Positions 10,326 through 19,578 of a stretch of 64,000 bases of DNA are shown piece after piece. The stretch lies in NCBI RefSeq assembly GCF_014837295.1, contig NZ_JACYHB010000002.1, positions 62,001-126,000 on the forward strand. The letters run 5' to 3'. Below the pieces are notes generated by a model that was not told the origin of the DNA, searched no databases, and saw only the letters and a program-made list of their open reading frames with translations. Position 1 is the stretch's first letter, and the number at the start of each line of letters is the position of its first letter. A program made the position numbers and the translations under genes. This stretch comes from Cellulosimicrobium arenosum (GTDB lineage Bacteria > Actinomycetota > Actinomycetes > Actinomycetales > Cellulomonadaceae).

Positions 10326-11771
10326 TCAGACCTCGCGGTGGTGCAGCATGCGCGCCACCTCGGCGATCGACCCCGACAACGACGGGTAGACGGTGAAGGA
10401 CGACGCGACGTCGTCCACCGTGAGGCGGTGGGACACCGCGAGCGCCACGGGGAAGATCAGCTCGCTCGCGCGCGGCGCGACGACGACCCCGCCGAGGACG
10501 ATGCCCGTGTCGCGGTGCGCGAAGAGCTTGACGAAGCCGTCGCGCATGCCGAGCATCTTCGCGCGCGGGTTGCGGGTGAGCGGCAGCATCGACGTGACGT
10601 AGCGGCTCTGCTGCTCCCGGAGCTGCTTCTCGTCGTAGCCGACCGTCGCGATCTCGGGAGCGGTGAAGATGTTCGCGGCCACGCCGCGCAGCTTGAGCGG
10701 GCTGACGGCGTCGCCGAGCGCGTGCGACATCGCGACCCGGCCCTGCATCGCGGCCACGGACGCGAGGGGCAGGACGCCCGTGCAGTCGCCCGCGGCGTAC
10801 ACGCCGCGCACCGAGGTGCGCGAGACCTTGTCCACCTCGACGTGGCCGGACGCCGTGAGGCGCACCCCGGACTCCTCCAGACCGACCCCGCGGGTGGACG
10901 GGATCGAGCCGACCGCCACGAGGACGTGCGAGCCCTGGACCACCCGGCCGTCCGAGAGCGTCACCTCGACCCCGTCCTCGGTGCGCACCGCGGACTCGGC
11001 GCGCGTGCGCGACACGACCGTCATCCCGCGGGCGCGGAACACGTCCTCGAGCAGCTCGGCGGCGTCCGGGTCTTCGCCGGGAAGCACCCGGTCGCGGCTG
11101 GAGACGAGCACGACGTCCGATCCGAGCGCGTTGTACGCACCGGCGAACTCGGCGCCGGTGACGCCCGAACCGACGACGATCAGCCGTTCCGGGAGCTGCT
11201 TGAGGTTGTACAGCTGGGTCCAGGTGAGGATGCGCTCGCCGTCGGGCTGCGCGGTGGGCAGGACACGCGGTGTCGAGCCGAGCGCGAGGAGCACCACGTC
11301 GGCGTCGAGCACGAGGTCGGAGCCGTCGTCGGTCCCTGCGCCGTCGACGACCACGCGCTCGGGGCCGTCGAGGCGGCCCGTCCCGACGACGATGCGCACG
11401 CCCTCGCGCTCGAGCCGTGCACGGACGTCGGCGGACTGTGCGGCCGCGAGCGCCATGACACGTGTGTTGACGGCCTCGAGGTCGACGATGTGCCGGCGCG
11501 CCGCCGCACCCTCGGCCGGCGCGGACTCGGCGGGCAGGCGGATGCCGAGCTCGGACGCGCGGTCCGCGATCGTCATCCAGTCGGCGGTCGCGATGAGGGT
11601 CTTCGACGGGACGACGTCCGTGAGGACGGCCGCGCCGCCCATGCCGTGCTGCTCCACGACCGTGACCTCGGCGCCCAGGCGCCGTGCGACGAGCGCCGAC
11701 TCGTAGCCGCCCGGGCCTCCTCCCACGATGACGATGCGCGTGCTCCGGTCTGCCCTGGTCTCGTTCGTCAC
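10326..11771 (-). CDS. lpdA: LpdA-like NAD(P)H:quinone flavoprotein without redox cysteines
   Basis: This 481-residue protein has a pyridine-nucleotide:disulfide oxidoreductase fold. An FAD-binding GGGPGGYES lies at residues 17-25, a second Rossmann motif in the middle (VVGSGVTGAEFAGA), and a dimerisation domain at the C-terminus. At residues 44-57 (GMGGAAVLTDVVPSK), where lipoamide dehydrogenases carry a CxxxxC pair, both cysteines are missing. M. tuberculosis LpdA (Rv3303c) shows the same loss and reduces quinones. A role in quinone reduction or redox protection is therefore more likely than lipoamide turnover. GTG 11771 is preferred over 11810 because a -10-like CACACT sits six bases upstream. 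Confidence 0.88.
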   Translation of the reverse strand: MTNETRADRSTRIVIVGGGPGGYESALVARRLGAEVTVVEQHGMGGAAVLTDVVPSKTLIATADWMTIADRASELGIRLPAESAPAEGAAARRHIVDLEAVNTRVMALAAAQSADVRARLEREGVRIVVGTGRLDGPERVVVDGAGTDDGSDLVLDADVVLLALGSTPRVLPTAQPDGERILTWTQLYNLKQLPERLIVVGSGVTGAEFAGAYNALGSDVVLVSSRDRVLPGEDPDAAELLEDVFRARGMTVVSRTRAESAVRTEDGVEVTLSDGRVVQGSHVLVAVGSIPSTRGVGLEESGVRLTASGHVEVDKVSRTSVRGVYAAGDCTGVLPLASVAAMQGRVAMSHALGDAVSPLKLRGVAANIFTAPEIATVGYDEKQLREQQSRYVTSMLPLTRNPRAKMLGMRDGFVKLFAHRDTGIVLGGVVVAPRASELIFPVALAVSHRLTVDDVASSFTVYPSLSGSIAEVARMLHHREV

Positions 11772-11777
11772 CCGCAC

Positions 11778-11783
11778 AGTGTG
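11778..11783 (-). promoter_or_regulatory. Leaderless-type -10 box for lpdA
   Basis: On the minus strand CACACT, then six bases, then GTG 11771. It matches the key A2 and T6 of TANNNT but not T1, so it is weaker than the others. Confidence 0.45.
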
Positions 11784-11826
11784 GCAGGAGACCGGGTCCC
11801 GCCGCGTCATCCCGCCGGGTTCGCAC

Positions 11827-11832
11827 TAGCCT
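11827..11832 (+). promoter_or_regulatory. Leaderless -10 box for punA
   Basis: TAGCCT, six bases, then ATG 11839. The same hexamer and spacing recur before deoC at 14616-14621, suggesting like regulation of the two nucleoside genes. Confidence 0.65.
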
Positions 11833-11838
11833 GGCGGG

Positions 11839-12690
11839 ATGACGACGACGCCACCGAGCACACCCCCGCTCGACGACCCCGCCACCGACCCGTTCGTGGT
11901 CGCGGGCGCCGCAGCCGAGCACATCGCCCGGGCCACGGGCATCGACGGGCACGACATGGCGCTCGTGCTCGGATCCGGGTGGGGCGGCGCCGCCGAGCTC
12001 CTCGGCGACGTCGTCGCCGAGATCCCCACGCACGAGATCCCGGGCTTCGCCGCACCCACCGTGTCCGGGCATCTCCCGGTGACGCGCTCGATCCGGGTCG
12101 AGCGGGCAGACGGGTCCGTCCGCCTCGCGCTCGTGATCGGGTCGCGCACGCACCTGTACGAGGGCAAGGGGGTGCGCGCTGTCGTGCACCCGGTCCGCAC
12201 GGCCGCCGCGGCCGGGGTCGAGACGCTGATCCTGACGAACGGCGCGGGCGGGCTCGACCCCGACCGGCCGGCGGGCACACCCGTCCTCCTCGCGGACCAC
12301 CTCAACCTCACCGCGCGCAGCCCCCTGGAGGGCGCGACGTTCGTCGACCTGACCGACCTCTACTCCCCGCGACTGCGCACGCTCGCGCGCGACGTCGACC
12401 CGACGCTGGGAGAGGGCGTGTACGCCCAGATGCCCGGACCGCACTACGAGACGCCGGCCGAGATCCGCATGCTGCGCACGCTCGGCGCGGACATGGTCGG
12501 GATGTCGACCGCCATCGAGGCGATCGCCGCCCGCCACGCCGGGCTCGAGGTCCTGGGCCTGTCGCTCGTGACGAACCTGGCGGCGGGCATCAGCCCGACG
12601 CCGCTGTCGCACGCCGAGGTCATCGAGGCCGGCCAGGTCGCGGGCCCCCGGATCAGCTCCCTCCTGGCCGACATCGCGAAGCGGGTGTGA
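11839..12690 (+). CDS. punA: Purine-nucleoside phosphorylase (trimeric type)
   Basis: This 283-residue trimeric PNP converts purine (deoxy)nucleosides and phosphate to base plus (deoxy)ribose-1-phosphate. Phosphate-binding residues lie in LVLGSGWGG (43-51) and [10 protein letters not shown]. The [12 protein letters not shown] and LVTNLAAG blocks form the purine site, the latter with the base-binding Asn. Length suits the low-molecular-mass homotrimer. It is followed after one base by the phosphosugar mutase and then deoC, giving a pathway-ordered operon. It is divergent from lpdA. M. tuberculosis has the equivalent gene pair deoD-pmmB. Confidence 0.95.
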   Translation: MTTTPPSTPPLDDPATDPFVVAGAAAEHIARATGIDGHDMALVLGSGWGGAAELLGDVVAEIPTHEIPGFAAPTVSGHLPVTRSIRVERADGSVRLALVIGSRTHLYEGKGVRAVVHPVRTAAAAGVETLILTNGAGGLDPDRPAGTPVLLADHLNLTARSPLEGATFVDLTDLYSPRLRTLARDVDPTLGEGVYAQMPGPHYETPAEIRMLRTLGADMVGMSTAIEAIAARHAGLEVLGLSLVTNLAAGISPTPLSHAEVIEAGQVAGPRISSLLADIAKRV

Positions 12691-12691
12691 C

Positions 12692-14563
12692 ATGACGGAT
12701 CGAACCACCTCCCGGCGGACGGGCCGGGACGCAGGACGGGCCTCGTCGGGATCCTCGGTCGACGCGGCCGACGACCCGTCGTTCGACCCGGGGAGCTCCC
12801 ACGCGCGGTTCCTCGAGGGTGTCGCGGCCTGGATCGACGCGGACGTCGACGCGGACGACCAGCGCGAGCTGCTCCACCTGCTCGAGCTCGCGGACTCGCC
12901 CGACCCGCGCCGGCACGACGTGCGCAGCGCGGCGCTCGCGGACCTGCGCGACCGCTTCGCGGGCCCGCTCGAGTTCGGGACCGCGGGCATGCGCGGCCGG
13001 ATGGGCGCGGGGCAGCACCGGATGAACCGGGCGGTCGTGGTGCGCGCGGCCGCGGGCCTGTCGTCGTGGCTGTGGTCGTCGCTCGGCGGGGCAGCGGGAC
13101 CGCGCCCGCGGGTGGTGATCGGCTTCGACGGCCGCCACCGGTCGCGCACGTTCGCCCGCGACAGCGCCGCCGTCCTGGCGGCGGCCGACGTCGAGGCCCT
13201 CGTCCTGCCGTCCGCGCTGCCGACGCCGGTCCTGGCCTTCGCCGTGCGCCACCTGGGTGCCGACGCCGGGATCATGGTGACCGCGAGCCACAACCCGAAG
13301 GCCGACAACGGCTACAAGGTCTACCTGGGCGGACGGGTCGTGACCGGGGCCGGCCAGGGTGCCCAGCTCGTCCCGCCGACCGAGACGGAGATCTCCGCGG
13401 CCATCGCGACCGTGGGGCCCGCACGCGAGGTACCCCGCGCGTCGGACGGGTGGACCGTGCTGGGGCCGGAGCTCGTCGACGCGTACGTCGCGTCCGTCGT
13501 CGCGCTGTCCGACGGCGCGCCCCGGCGGGTCCGGGTGGTGACGACCGCGCTGCACGGTGTCGGCGCCGGCGTGCTCGCGCGCGTGCTGCGCGAGGCCGGC
13601 TTCCGCGACGTGATCGAGGTGGAGGAGCAGGTCGACCCCGACCCCGACTTCCCCACCGTCGCGTTCCCCAACCCCGAGGAGCCGGGCGCGATGGACCTCG
13701 CGCTCGCCTACGCGCAGGACGCGAACGCGGACGTCGTGATCGCCAACGACCCCGACGCGGACCGGTGCGCGGTGGCGGTCTACGACCGGCGGGTCGGCAC
13801 GTACCAGGGGGCCGAGACGGCCCGGTCGAACGGCTGGCGCACGCTGCACGGCGACGAGGTCGGGTCGCTGCTGGGTGAGGACGCCGCCGCACGGGTGGCA
13901 CGCTCGGCGACCGGCGGGGTGCTCGCGTCCTCCGTCGTCTCGTCCCGACTGCTCGCGCGGATCGCCGCGTCCCATCGCCTCCGGCACGAGACGACGTTGA
14001 CCGGTTTCAAGTGGATCTCGCGCGTGGACGGGCTGGCATTCGGGTACGAGGAGGCTCTCGGGTACTGCGCGGACCCTGAGCGCGTGCGGGACAAGGACGG
14101 GATCAGCGCCGCGCTGCTCGTCGCGCAGCTCGTGAACCGGCTCGCGGCCCAGGACCGTTCCCTGGTCGACGCGCTCGACGACCTCGCGCGCGCGCACGGC
14201 CTGCACGTCAGCGGGCAGCTCTCCGCGCGGTTCGACGACCTCGACCGCATCAGCGACACGATGGCCCATCTCCGCTCGACGCCACCGCGCTCGCTCGGTG
14301 GTGCAGGCGTGTCGAGCGTCGCCGACCTGTCCGACGGCCTCGACGGGCTGCCGCCGACGGACGGCGTGCGGCTCCTGACCGCGGACTCGACGCGCGTCGT
14401 CGTCCGACCGAGCGGTACGGAGCCGAAGGTCAAGTGCTACCTCGAGGTCGTCGTCCCGGTCGCTCCCGACGCGTCGCACGACGACCTCACCGCGGCGCGG
14501 GCGTTCGCCCAGGAGCGCCTCGAGCGCGTGCAGGCGGACATGCGCCGCGCGCTCGGTCTGTGA
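12692..14563 (+). CDS. pmmB: Phosphohexomutase/phosphopentomutase (PmmB-type)
   Basis: This 623-residue alpha-D-phosphohexomutase-family enzyme moves phosphate between C1 and C6 (or C5) of a sugar. The catalytic serine is near residue 197 in TASHNPKADNG. The magnesium site is NDPDADRCA (about 351-359), the sugar loop is GYEEALGYC, and the phosphate loop is RPSGTEPKVK near 573. It starts one base after the punA stop and precedes deoC. No dedicated deoB phosphopentomutase is seen, so it may isomerise (deoxy)ribose-1-phosphate for DeoC. The first 40 residues are a loosely conserved extension, and a start further in is possible. Confidence 0.9.
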   Translation: MTDRTTSRRTGRDAGRASSGSSVDAADDPSFDPGSSHARFLEGVAAWIDADVDADDQRELLHLLELADSPDPRRHDVRSAALADLRDRFAGPLEFGTAGMRGRMGAGQHRMNRAVVVRAAAGLSSWLWSSLGGAAGPRPRVVIGFDGRHRSRTFARDSAAVLAAADVEALVLPSALPTPVLAFAVRHLGADAGIMVTASHNPKADNGYKVYLGGRVVTGAGQGAQLVPPTETEISAAIATVGPAREVPRASDGWTVLGPELVDAYVASVVALSDGAPRRVRVVTTALHGVGAGVLARVLREAGFRDVIEVEEQVDPDPDFPTVAFPNPEEPGAMDLALAYAQDANADVVIANDPDADRCAVAVYDRRVGTYQGAETARSNGWRTLHGDEVGSLLGEDAAARVARSATGGVLASSVVSSRLLARIAASHRLRHETTLTGFKWISRVDGLAFGYEEALGYCADPERVRDKDGISAALLVAQLVNRLAAQDRSLVDALDDLARAHGLHVSGQLSARFDDLDRISDTMAHLRSTPPRSLGGAGVSSVADLSDGLDGLPPTDGVRLLTADSTRVVVRPSGTEPKVKCYLEVVVPVAPDASHDDLTAARAFAQERLERVQADMRRALGL

Positions 14564-14615
14564 CCCGCAGCTCCGCCGAGCGCGAGGTCCGGCACCACGG
14601 GCGCGGTCCACGACG

Positions 14616-14621
14616 TAGCCT
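14616..14621 (+). promoter_or_regulatory. Leaderless -10 box for deoC
   Basis: TAGCCT, six bases, then ATG 14628, with no Shine-Dalgarno. It gives deoC and the ALDH pair their own promoter, separate from punA-pmmB. Confidence 0.65.
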
Positions 14622-14627
14622 GGTGGG

Positions 14628-15635
14628 ATGAGCACGACGGCCACCGGTCTCAGCGACCGCTCCCCCGCCGACGTCGCCGAGTCGGCGCGGTCCGTGACGG
14701 GTTCCACGTCCCTGGACGACGCCGCGTGGCGGCGCTTCCTGCACGGCCTGCCCGGGGTGGACAGGGTGGGTGCCGACGGCCGCGCGGCCATGCTCGGCAC
14801 CCGGTCGATCAAGACGACGGCCAAGGCGTGGGCGCTCGACACGATCGTCCGCATGGTCGACCTCACGACGCTCGAAGGTGCCGACACCCCGGGAAAGGTG
14901 CGGTCGCTCGCAGCGAAGGCGGTCCGGCCCGAGCCGAACGACGCGTCGTGCCCGTCCGCCGCGGCGGTGTGCGTGTACAACGACCTCGTCCCGGTCGCCG
15001 TCGAGGCGCTGGCCGGCACCGGGGTGAAGGTCGCGGCCGTGGCGACCGCGTTCCCCTCCGGCCGCGCGAGCCGCGCCGTGCGCCTCGCCGACACCCGCGA
15101 GGCGGTGGATGCCGGTGCCGACGAGATCGACATGGTCATCGACCGCGGCGCGTTCCTCTCCGGGCGCTACGAGCAGGTCTACGACGACATCGTCGCGGTG
15201 CGGGCCCAGTGCCGGGCCGGCGGACGTCACGCGCACCTCAAGGTCATCCTCGAGACCGGCGAGCTCGCCACGTACGACAACGTGCGACGCGCCTCGTGGC
15301 TCGCGATGCTCGCGGGCGCCGACTTCATCAAGACGAGCACAGGCAAGGTCTCCCCCGCGGCGACGCTGCCCGTGACGGTCGTGATGCTCGAGGCCGTGCG
15401 CGACTTCCGCGCCCAGACGGGCGTCCAGGTCGGCGTCAAGCCTGCGGGCGGCATCCGCACCTCGAAGGACGCGATCAAGTACCTCGTCGCCGTCAACGAG
15501 GTCGCCGGGCCCGACTGGCTCGACCCGGACTGGTTCCGGTTCGGTGCGTCGTCGCTCCTCAACGACGTGCTGATGCAGCGCAACAAGCTCGCCACGGGCG
15601 CCTACTGGGGCCCCGACTACGTGACCGTCGACTGA
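14628..15635 (+). CDS. deoC: Deoxyribose-phosphate aldolase
   Basis: This 335-residue class I aldolase splits 2-deoxyribose-5-phosphate into acetaldehyde and glyceraldehyde-3-phosphate. Schiff-base lysine near residue 235 lies in ADFIKTSTGKVSP, the acid/base lysine in VGVKPAGGIRTSKDA, and a conserved Asp in DEIDMVIDRGAF. It has a long N-terminus compared with the 220-residue E. coli form, as in other actinobacterial and eukaryote-like DeoC. The downstream aldehyde dehydrogenase (23 bases away) probably removes the acetaldehyde. Confidence 0.95.
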   Translation: MSTTATGLSDRSPADVAESARSVTGSTSLDDAAWRRFLHGLPGVDRVGADGRAAMLGTRSIKTTAKAWALDTIVRMVDLTTLEGADTPGKVRSLAAKAVRPEPNDASCPSAAAVCVYNDLVPVAVEALAGTGVKVAAVATAFPSGRASRAVRLADTREAVDAGADEIDMVIDRGAFLSGRYEQVYDDIVAVRAQCRAGGRHAHLKVILETGELATYDNVRRASWLAMLAGADFIKTSTGKVSPAATLPVTVVMLEAVRDFRAQTGVQVGVKPAGGIRTSKDAIKYLVAVNEVAGPDWLDPDWFRFGASSLLNDVLMQRNKLATGAYWGPDYVTVD

Positions 15636-15658
15636 GCGGAACCCGAGGACACCTGCAC

Positions 15659-17152
15659 ATGCCCAGCCAGCCCAGCACGACCAGCAGCACCAGCAGCGCC
15701 GCCGCGGCGGCGTTCGAGTACGCCCCGGCGCCGGAGTCGCGCGCGGTCGTCGACATCCGGTCCTCGTACGGGCTGTTCGTCGACGGTGCGTTCAGCGCCG
15801 CGTCCGACGACGGTTCCTTCAAGACGGTGAACCCGGCCACCGAGGAGGTGCTCGCCGAGGTCGCCGAGGCCACCGAGGCCGACGTCGACCGCGCGGTGCG
15901 GGCGGCCCGCCGCGCCCAGGACAAGGTCTGGGGGCCGATGCCGGGCCGCGAGCGCGCCAAGTACCTGTTCCGCATCGCACGGCTGCTCGCCGAGCGGTCG
16001 CGCGAGTTCGCGGTCCTGGAGACGCTCGACAACGGCAAGCCGATCCGTGAGTCGCGCGACGTGGACGTGCCGACCGCGGCCGCGCACTTCTTCTACTACG
16101 CGGGCTGGGCCGACAAGCTCGAGCACGCGGGGTACGGCGCGGACCCGCGCCCGCACGGGGTCGCGGCCCAGGTCATCCCGTGGAACTTCCCGCTGCTCAT
16201 GCTGGCGTGGAAGATCGCGCCGGCGCTCGCGACGGGCAACACCGTGGTCCTCAAGCCCGCCGAGACCACTCCGCTCACGGCGCTGCTGTTCGCGGACGTG
16301 CTGCGCCAGGCCGAGCTCCCTCCGGGCGTCGTGAACATCGTCACGGGCGCCGGCGCGACGGGGGCCGCGCTGGTCGGACATCCCGGCATCGACAAGGTCG
16401 CGTTCACGGGATCGACCGCGGTGGGCAAGCGGATCGCGCGCGAGATCGCGGGGTCGCGCAAGCACGCGACGCTCGAGCTCGGCGGCAAGGCCGCGAACAT
16501 CGTGTTCGACGATGCGCCGATCGACCAGGCCGTCGAGGGGATCGTCAACGGCATCTTCTTCAACCAGGGCCAGGTCTGCTGCGCGGGGTCGCGCCTCCTC
16601 GTCCAGGAGACGATCGCCGAGGAGCTCGTCGAGCGGCTCAAGTCCCGCCTCGGCACGCTGCGCGTCGGCGACCCGATGGACAAGAACACCGACGTCGGCG
16701 CGATCAACTCGTCCCAGCAGCTCGCGCGCATCACCGAGCTCACCGAGGCCGGCGTCGCCGAGGGCGCGACGCGCTGGAGCCCGGCGTGCGACCTGCCGTC
16801 GTCGGGGTACTGGTTCGCTCCGACCCTGTTCACGGGCGTCTCGGCGGCGCACCGGATCGCGCGCGAGGAGATCTTCGGCCCCGTCCTGAGCGTCCTGACG
16901 TTCCGCACGCCCGCGGAGGCGGTCGCGAAGGCCAACAACACGCCCTACGGGCTCTCGGCCGGGATCTGGACCGAGAAGGGCTCGCGGATCCTCTGGATGG
17001 CCGACCGGCTGAGGGCCGGTGTCGTGTGGTCGAACACGTTCAACCGGTTCGACCCGACCAGCCCGTTCGGCGGCTACAAGGAGTCCGGCTACGGCCGTGA
17101 GGGCGGTCGGCACGGGCTGGCGTCCTACCTGATCGAGGGGAGCACGTACTGA
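15659..17152 (+). CDS. Aldehyde dehydrogenase
   Basis: This 497-residue NAD(P)-dependent aldehyde dehydrogenase is complete. ELGGKAANIVF contains the general base Glu (about 273), and QVCCAGSRLL contains the catalytic Cys (about 307-308). The EIFGPVLS and PFGGYKESGYGREGG blocks follow. ATG 15659 is chosen over the longer open frame inside deoC because GAGGAC lies 9 bases upstream. The N-terminus is Ser/Thr/Ala-rich and probably disordered. It likely oxidises acetaldehyde from DeoC to acetate. Its stop overlaps the next gene by one base (TGATG). Confidence 0.92.
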   Translation: MPSQPSTTSSTSSAAAAAFEYAPAPESRAVVDIRSSYGLFVDGAFSAASDDGSFKTVNPATEEVLAEVAEATEADVDRAVRAARRAQDKVWGPMPGRERAKYLFRIARLLAERSREFAVLETLDNGKPIRESRDVDVPTAAAHFFYYAGWADKLEHAGYGADPRPHGVAAQVIPWNFPLLMLAWKIAPALATGNTVVLKPAETTPLTALLFADVLRQAELPPGVVNIVTGAGATGAALVGHPGIDKVAFTGSTAVGKRIAREIAGSRKHATLELGGKAANIVFDDAPIDQAVEGIVNGIFFNQGQVCCAGSRLLVQETIAEELVERLKSRLGTLRVGDPMDKNTDVGAINSSQQLARITELTEAGVAEGATRWSPACDLPSSGYWFAPTLFTGVSAAHRIAREEIFGPVLSVLTFRTPAEAVAKANNTPYGLSAGIWTEKGSRILWMADRLRAGVVWSNTFNRFDPTSPFGGYKESGYGREGGRHGLASYLIEGSTY

Positions 17153-18105
17153 TGGCGCGCACGACGAGGGCATCCACCGCCACGACGGCCGGCACGTCCG
17201 AGCGGCTGAGCGTGCGCAAGACGTACAAGCTGTACGTCGGGGGGAAGTTCCCGCGCAGCGAGTCGGGCCGCACGTACGAGGTCCTCGACGCGAAGGGCCG
17301 GTTCCTGGCGAACGTCGCGCAGGGCTCGCGCAAGGACGCGCGCGAGGCGGTCGTCGCGGCGCGCGCCGCGCAGGCCGGCTGGGCGGCGGCGACCGCCTAC
17401 AACCGCGGTCAGGTGCTCTACCGCGTCGCCGAGGTGCTCGAGGGCCGACGCGACCAGCTCGTCGCCGAGGTCGGTGCGGGCGAGGGGCTCACGGCCCGCC
17501 AGGCCGAGCTCGCGGTGTCCGAGGCGATCGACCGGTGGGTCTGGTACGCGGGCTGGACGGACAAGATCGCCCAGGTCGCCGGGGCGGCGAACCCCGTCGC
17601 CGGACCGTACTTCAACCTCTCGTCACCCGAGCCGACCGGCGTCGTCGTGGTCCTCGCGCCGCAGCGCTCGTCGTTGCTCGGCCTCGTCTCGACGATCGCT
17701 CCGCCTCTCGTCACCGGCAACACCGTGGTCGTCGTCGCGAGCGAGCAGCGCCCGGTCCCGGCCGTCACCCTCTCGGAGGTGCTCGCGACGTCGGACGTCC
17801 CGGGCGGCGTCGTGAACGTCCTCACCGGCCGAGCGGCGGAGCTCGCTCCGCCGCTCGCCTCCCACCGGGACGTCGACGCGATGGACCTCGCCGGCGCCGT
17901 GGGCCTCGACGGTGCCACGGGGGTCGCGGGCATCGGCTGGGGAGAGCTCGAGGCCGCCGCCGCCGACTCGGTCAAGCGTGTCCTGCGTCCCGCGACGGAC
18001 CGCCGCGGGAACGACGCCGAGCCGGACTGGACCGAGGCCCCGCGCCCGCAGCGCATCCTCGCGTTCACCGAGACCAAGACGGTCTGGCACCCCAAGGGCA
18101 TCTGA
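17152..18105 (+). CDS. Half-length aldehyde dehydrogenase-like protein (probable pseudoenzyme)
   Basis: These 317 residues cover only the NAD-binding half of the ALDH fold (a family member is about 480-500). YKLYVGGKFPRSESG opens the domain and TGNTVVVVASEQRPVPA aligns with the TGNTVVLKPAE motif of its neighbour. The sequence then ends near residue 317 after an RILAFTETKTVWHPKGI tail. The catalytic Cys loop and the C-terminal catalytic domain are absent. There is no stop or frameshift remnant after it, and translation is coupled to the full-length ALDH. A structural partner or regulatory subunit of that enzyme is plausible, but this is inference. Confidence 0.85.
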   Translation: MARTTRASTATTAGTSERLSVRKTYKLYVGGKFPRSESGRTYEVLDAKGRFLANVAQGSRKDAREAVVAARAAQAGWAAATAYNRGQVLYRVAEVLEGRRDQLVAEVGAGEGLTARQAELAVSEAIDRWVWYAGWTDKIAQVAGAANPVAGPYFNLSSPEPTGVVVVLAPQRSSLLGLVSTIAPPLVTGNTVVVVASEQRPVPAVTLSEVLATSDVPGGVVNVLTGRAAELAPPLASHRDVDAMDLAGAVGLDGATGVAGIGWGELEAAAADSVKRVLRPATDRRGNDAEPDWTEAPRPQRILAFTETKTVWHPKGI

Positions 18106-18123
18106 CCCCCGCCGCGGGACGCT

Positions 18124-19254
18124 TCAGAGCTGGGCGCCCTCGACCAGCTGGTAGCCGGGCAGGATCACGTCGTCGACGAGCGCCCGACGCTCGTCGTGGT
18201 GGACGAACGCGTTCCACGCGGCAGTCATCGTCACGTCGGCGAGGTCGTCGATGGTCCACCCGGCCTGCTCGACGAGCAGCGTCATCTCCTGGGTCATCGA
18301 CGTGCGCGACATGAGGCGGTTGTCGGTGTTGAGGGTGACGGCGAAGTCGAGCTCCTTGAGGCGGGTGATCGGGTGCTGCGCGATCGACGTCGCGGCGCCG
18401 GTCTGGACGTTCGACGACGGGCAGAGCTCGAGCGGGATCTGGTGGTCGCGGACCCAGTGCGCGAGCTGGCCGAGCGCCGCGGTGCCGCTCTCGCCCGGGG
18501 CGCTGTGCGGGTGCCCGGGGTCGAACGCGATGTCCTCGACGAGGCGCACCCCGTGACCGATCCGGCTGGCCTGACCCAGGTGCACGGCCGCGGCGACGGA
18601 CTCCGGCCCGGCGGCCTCCCCCGCGTGGATGGTCACCGGGAAGTCGTTCTCGGCGAGGTAGCTCCAGATCTCCGCGTGCCGCGAGGGCGGGAACCCGTCC
18701 TCGGCACCGGCGATGTCGAACCCGACGACACCGTTCGCACGGTTCGCGACGGCGAGCTCCGCGATCTCCTGCCACCGGTCGGCGTGGCGCATCGCGGTGA
18801 CGAGCTGCCCCACCCGGATGGTCCTGCCCTGCGCCGCTGCCTCCGCGACGCCCTCGTCGAGGCCGCGCTGCACGGCGTCGACCGTCGCCTGCAGGGTCAG
18901 TCCGCGCCGCAGGTGCTGCTCGGGCGCCCAGCGCTGCTCGGCGTACACGACGCCGTCCGCGGCCAGGTCCAGGACGGCCTCGCGCGCGACCCGGGCGAGG
19001 GCCTCCGGTGTCTGCATGACGGCGAGCGTGTGGTCGAACGTCTCGAGATAGCGCTCGAGCGAGCCGGAGTCGGCAGCGTCGGCGAACCACGACGCGAGGG
19101 ACTCGGCGTCGGACGCGGGCAGGTCGTGACCCACCTCGGCCGCGAGCTCCAGGACGGTCGCGGGGCGCAGCCCGCCGTCGAGGTGGTCGTGCAGCACGAC
19201 CTTGGGCAGGGCACGGATGACGTCGCCGGTCAGCGCGCGGTTCTCGATGGTCAT
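18124..19254 (-). CDS. add: Adenosine deaminase
   Basis: This 376-residue metal-dependent deaminase converts (deoxy)adenosine to (deoxy)inosine. Zinc ligands H22 and H24 are in [19 protein letters not shown] carries the catalytic His-Glu context, SSNVQTGA the substrate Ser-Asn, and [10 protein letters not shown] the metal Asp. It is complete, monocistronic and convergent with the ALDH pair. Inosine from this reaction is the natural substrate of the PNP encoded at 11839. Confidence 0.95.
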   Translation of the reverse strand: MTIENRALTGDVIRALPKVVLHDHLDGGLRPATVLELAAEVGHDLPASDAESLASWFADAADSGSLERYLETFDHTLAVMQTPEALARVAREAVLDLAADGVVYAEQRWAPEQHLRRGLTLQATVDAVQRGLDEGVAEAAAQGRTIRVGQLVTAMRHADRWQEIAELAVANRANGVVGFDIAGAEDGFPPSRHAEIWSYLAENDFPVTIHAGEAAGPESVAAAVHLGQASRIGHGVRLVEDIAFDPGHPHSAPGESGTAALGQLAHWVRDHQIPLELCPSSNVQTGAATSIAQHPITRLKELDFAVTLNTDNRLMSRTSMTQEMTLLVEQAGWTIDDLADVTMTAAWNAFVHHDERRALVDDVILPGYQLVEGAQL

Positions 19255-19260
19255 GGTGCC

Positions 19261-19266
19261 ACGCTA
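19261..19266 (-). promoter_or_regulatory. Leaderless -10 box for add
   Basis: On the minus strand TAGCGT, six bases, ATG 19254. It lies immediately after the terminator-like hairpin 19268-19290. Confidence 0.65.
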
Positions 19267-19267
19267 C

Positions 19268-19290
19268 CGGGCCGGACGCGGACCGGCCCG
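19268..19290 (-). terminator. Hairpin after the nucleoside-uptake operon
   Basis: Perfect 8-bp stem CGGGCCGG / CCGGCCCG with a 7-base loop, located between the stop of the 77-aa protein (19312) and the add promoter. There is no U-tract, as is usual in high-GC actinobacteria. Confidence 0.55.
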
Positions 19291-19311
19291 ACGCGCCGCG
19301 ACCACACGGGC

Positions 19312-19545
19312 TCAGGCGTAGTCGTCCTCGCCGCCGGGCACCGCGGACGCCTGCTCGGCGACGTCGGCCTCGGCCGCCTCGTCCGCGCGGTCGGGGCGCG
19401 CGCTGCCCGGGTGGTACTCCTCCGGGACCTGGTCCGTGTCCCGGTCCGCGTCGTCGTCCGAGGCCTCCTCGACGAGGTTCACGACCTCCTCGTTCTCGAC
19501 CAGGCCGGCGTCACGCCAGGCCTCGTTCCCAGGGATCGTGCTCAT
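19312..19545 (-). CDS. Small acidic protein, 77 aa
   Basis: This small, strongly acidic, probably disordered protein lacks cysteines and membrane segments. ATG 19545 follows GGAAGGAG with 5 bases of spacing, one of the best ribosome sites in the window, so it is very likely translated. Residues about 49-65 (RPDRADEAAEADVAEQ) resemble an E/D-A-D-V-x-E-Q signature I have seen in other short actinobacterial proteins of unknown role. It closes the nucleoside operon after the C39-like gene, before a hairpin. Function unknown. Confidence 0.7.
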   Translation of the reverse strand: MSTIPGNEAWRDAGLVENEEVVNLVEEASDDDADRDTDQVPEEYHPGSARPDRADEAAEADVAEQASAVPGGEDDYA

Positions 19546-19578
19546 GGCGGCTCCTTCCGACGGCTGCGAGGCACCTCC

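Noticed and set aside
10252-13308. 1018-codon minus frame
   Set aside because: Crosses lpdA and plus-strand genes in the wrong frame with Arg-rich, low-complexity composition.
18106-18123. Possible terminator between ALDH pair and add
   Set aside because: Only a 5-bp TCTGA/TCAGA pairing around a GC run; too weak.
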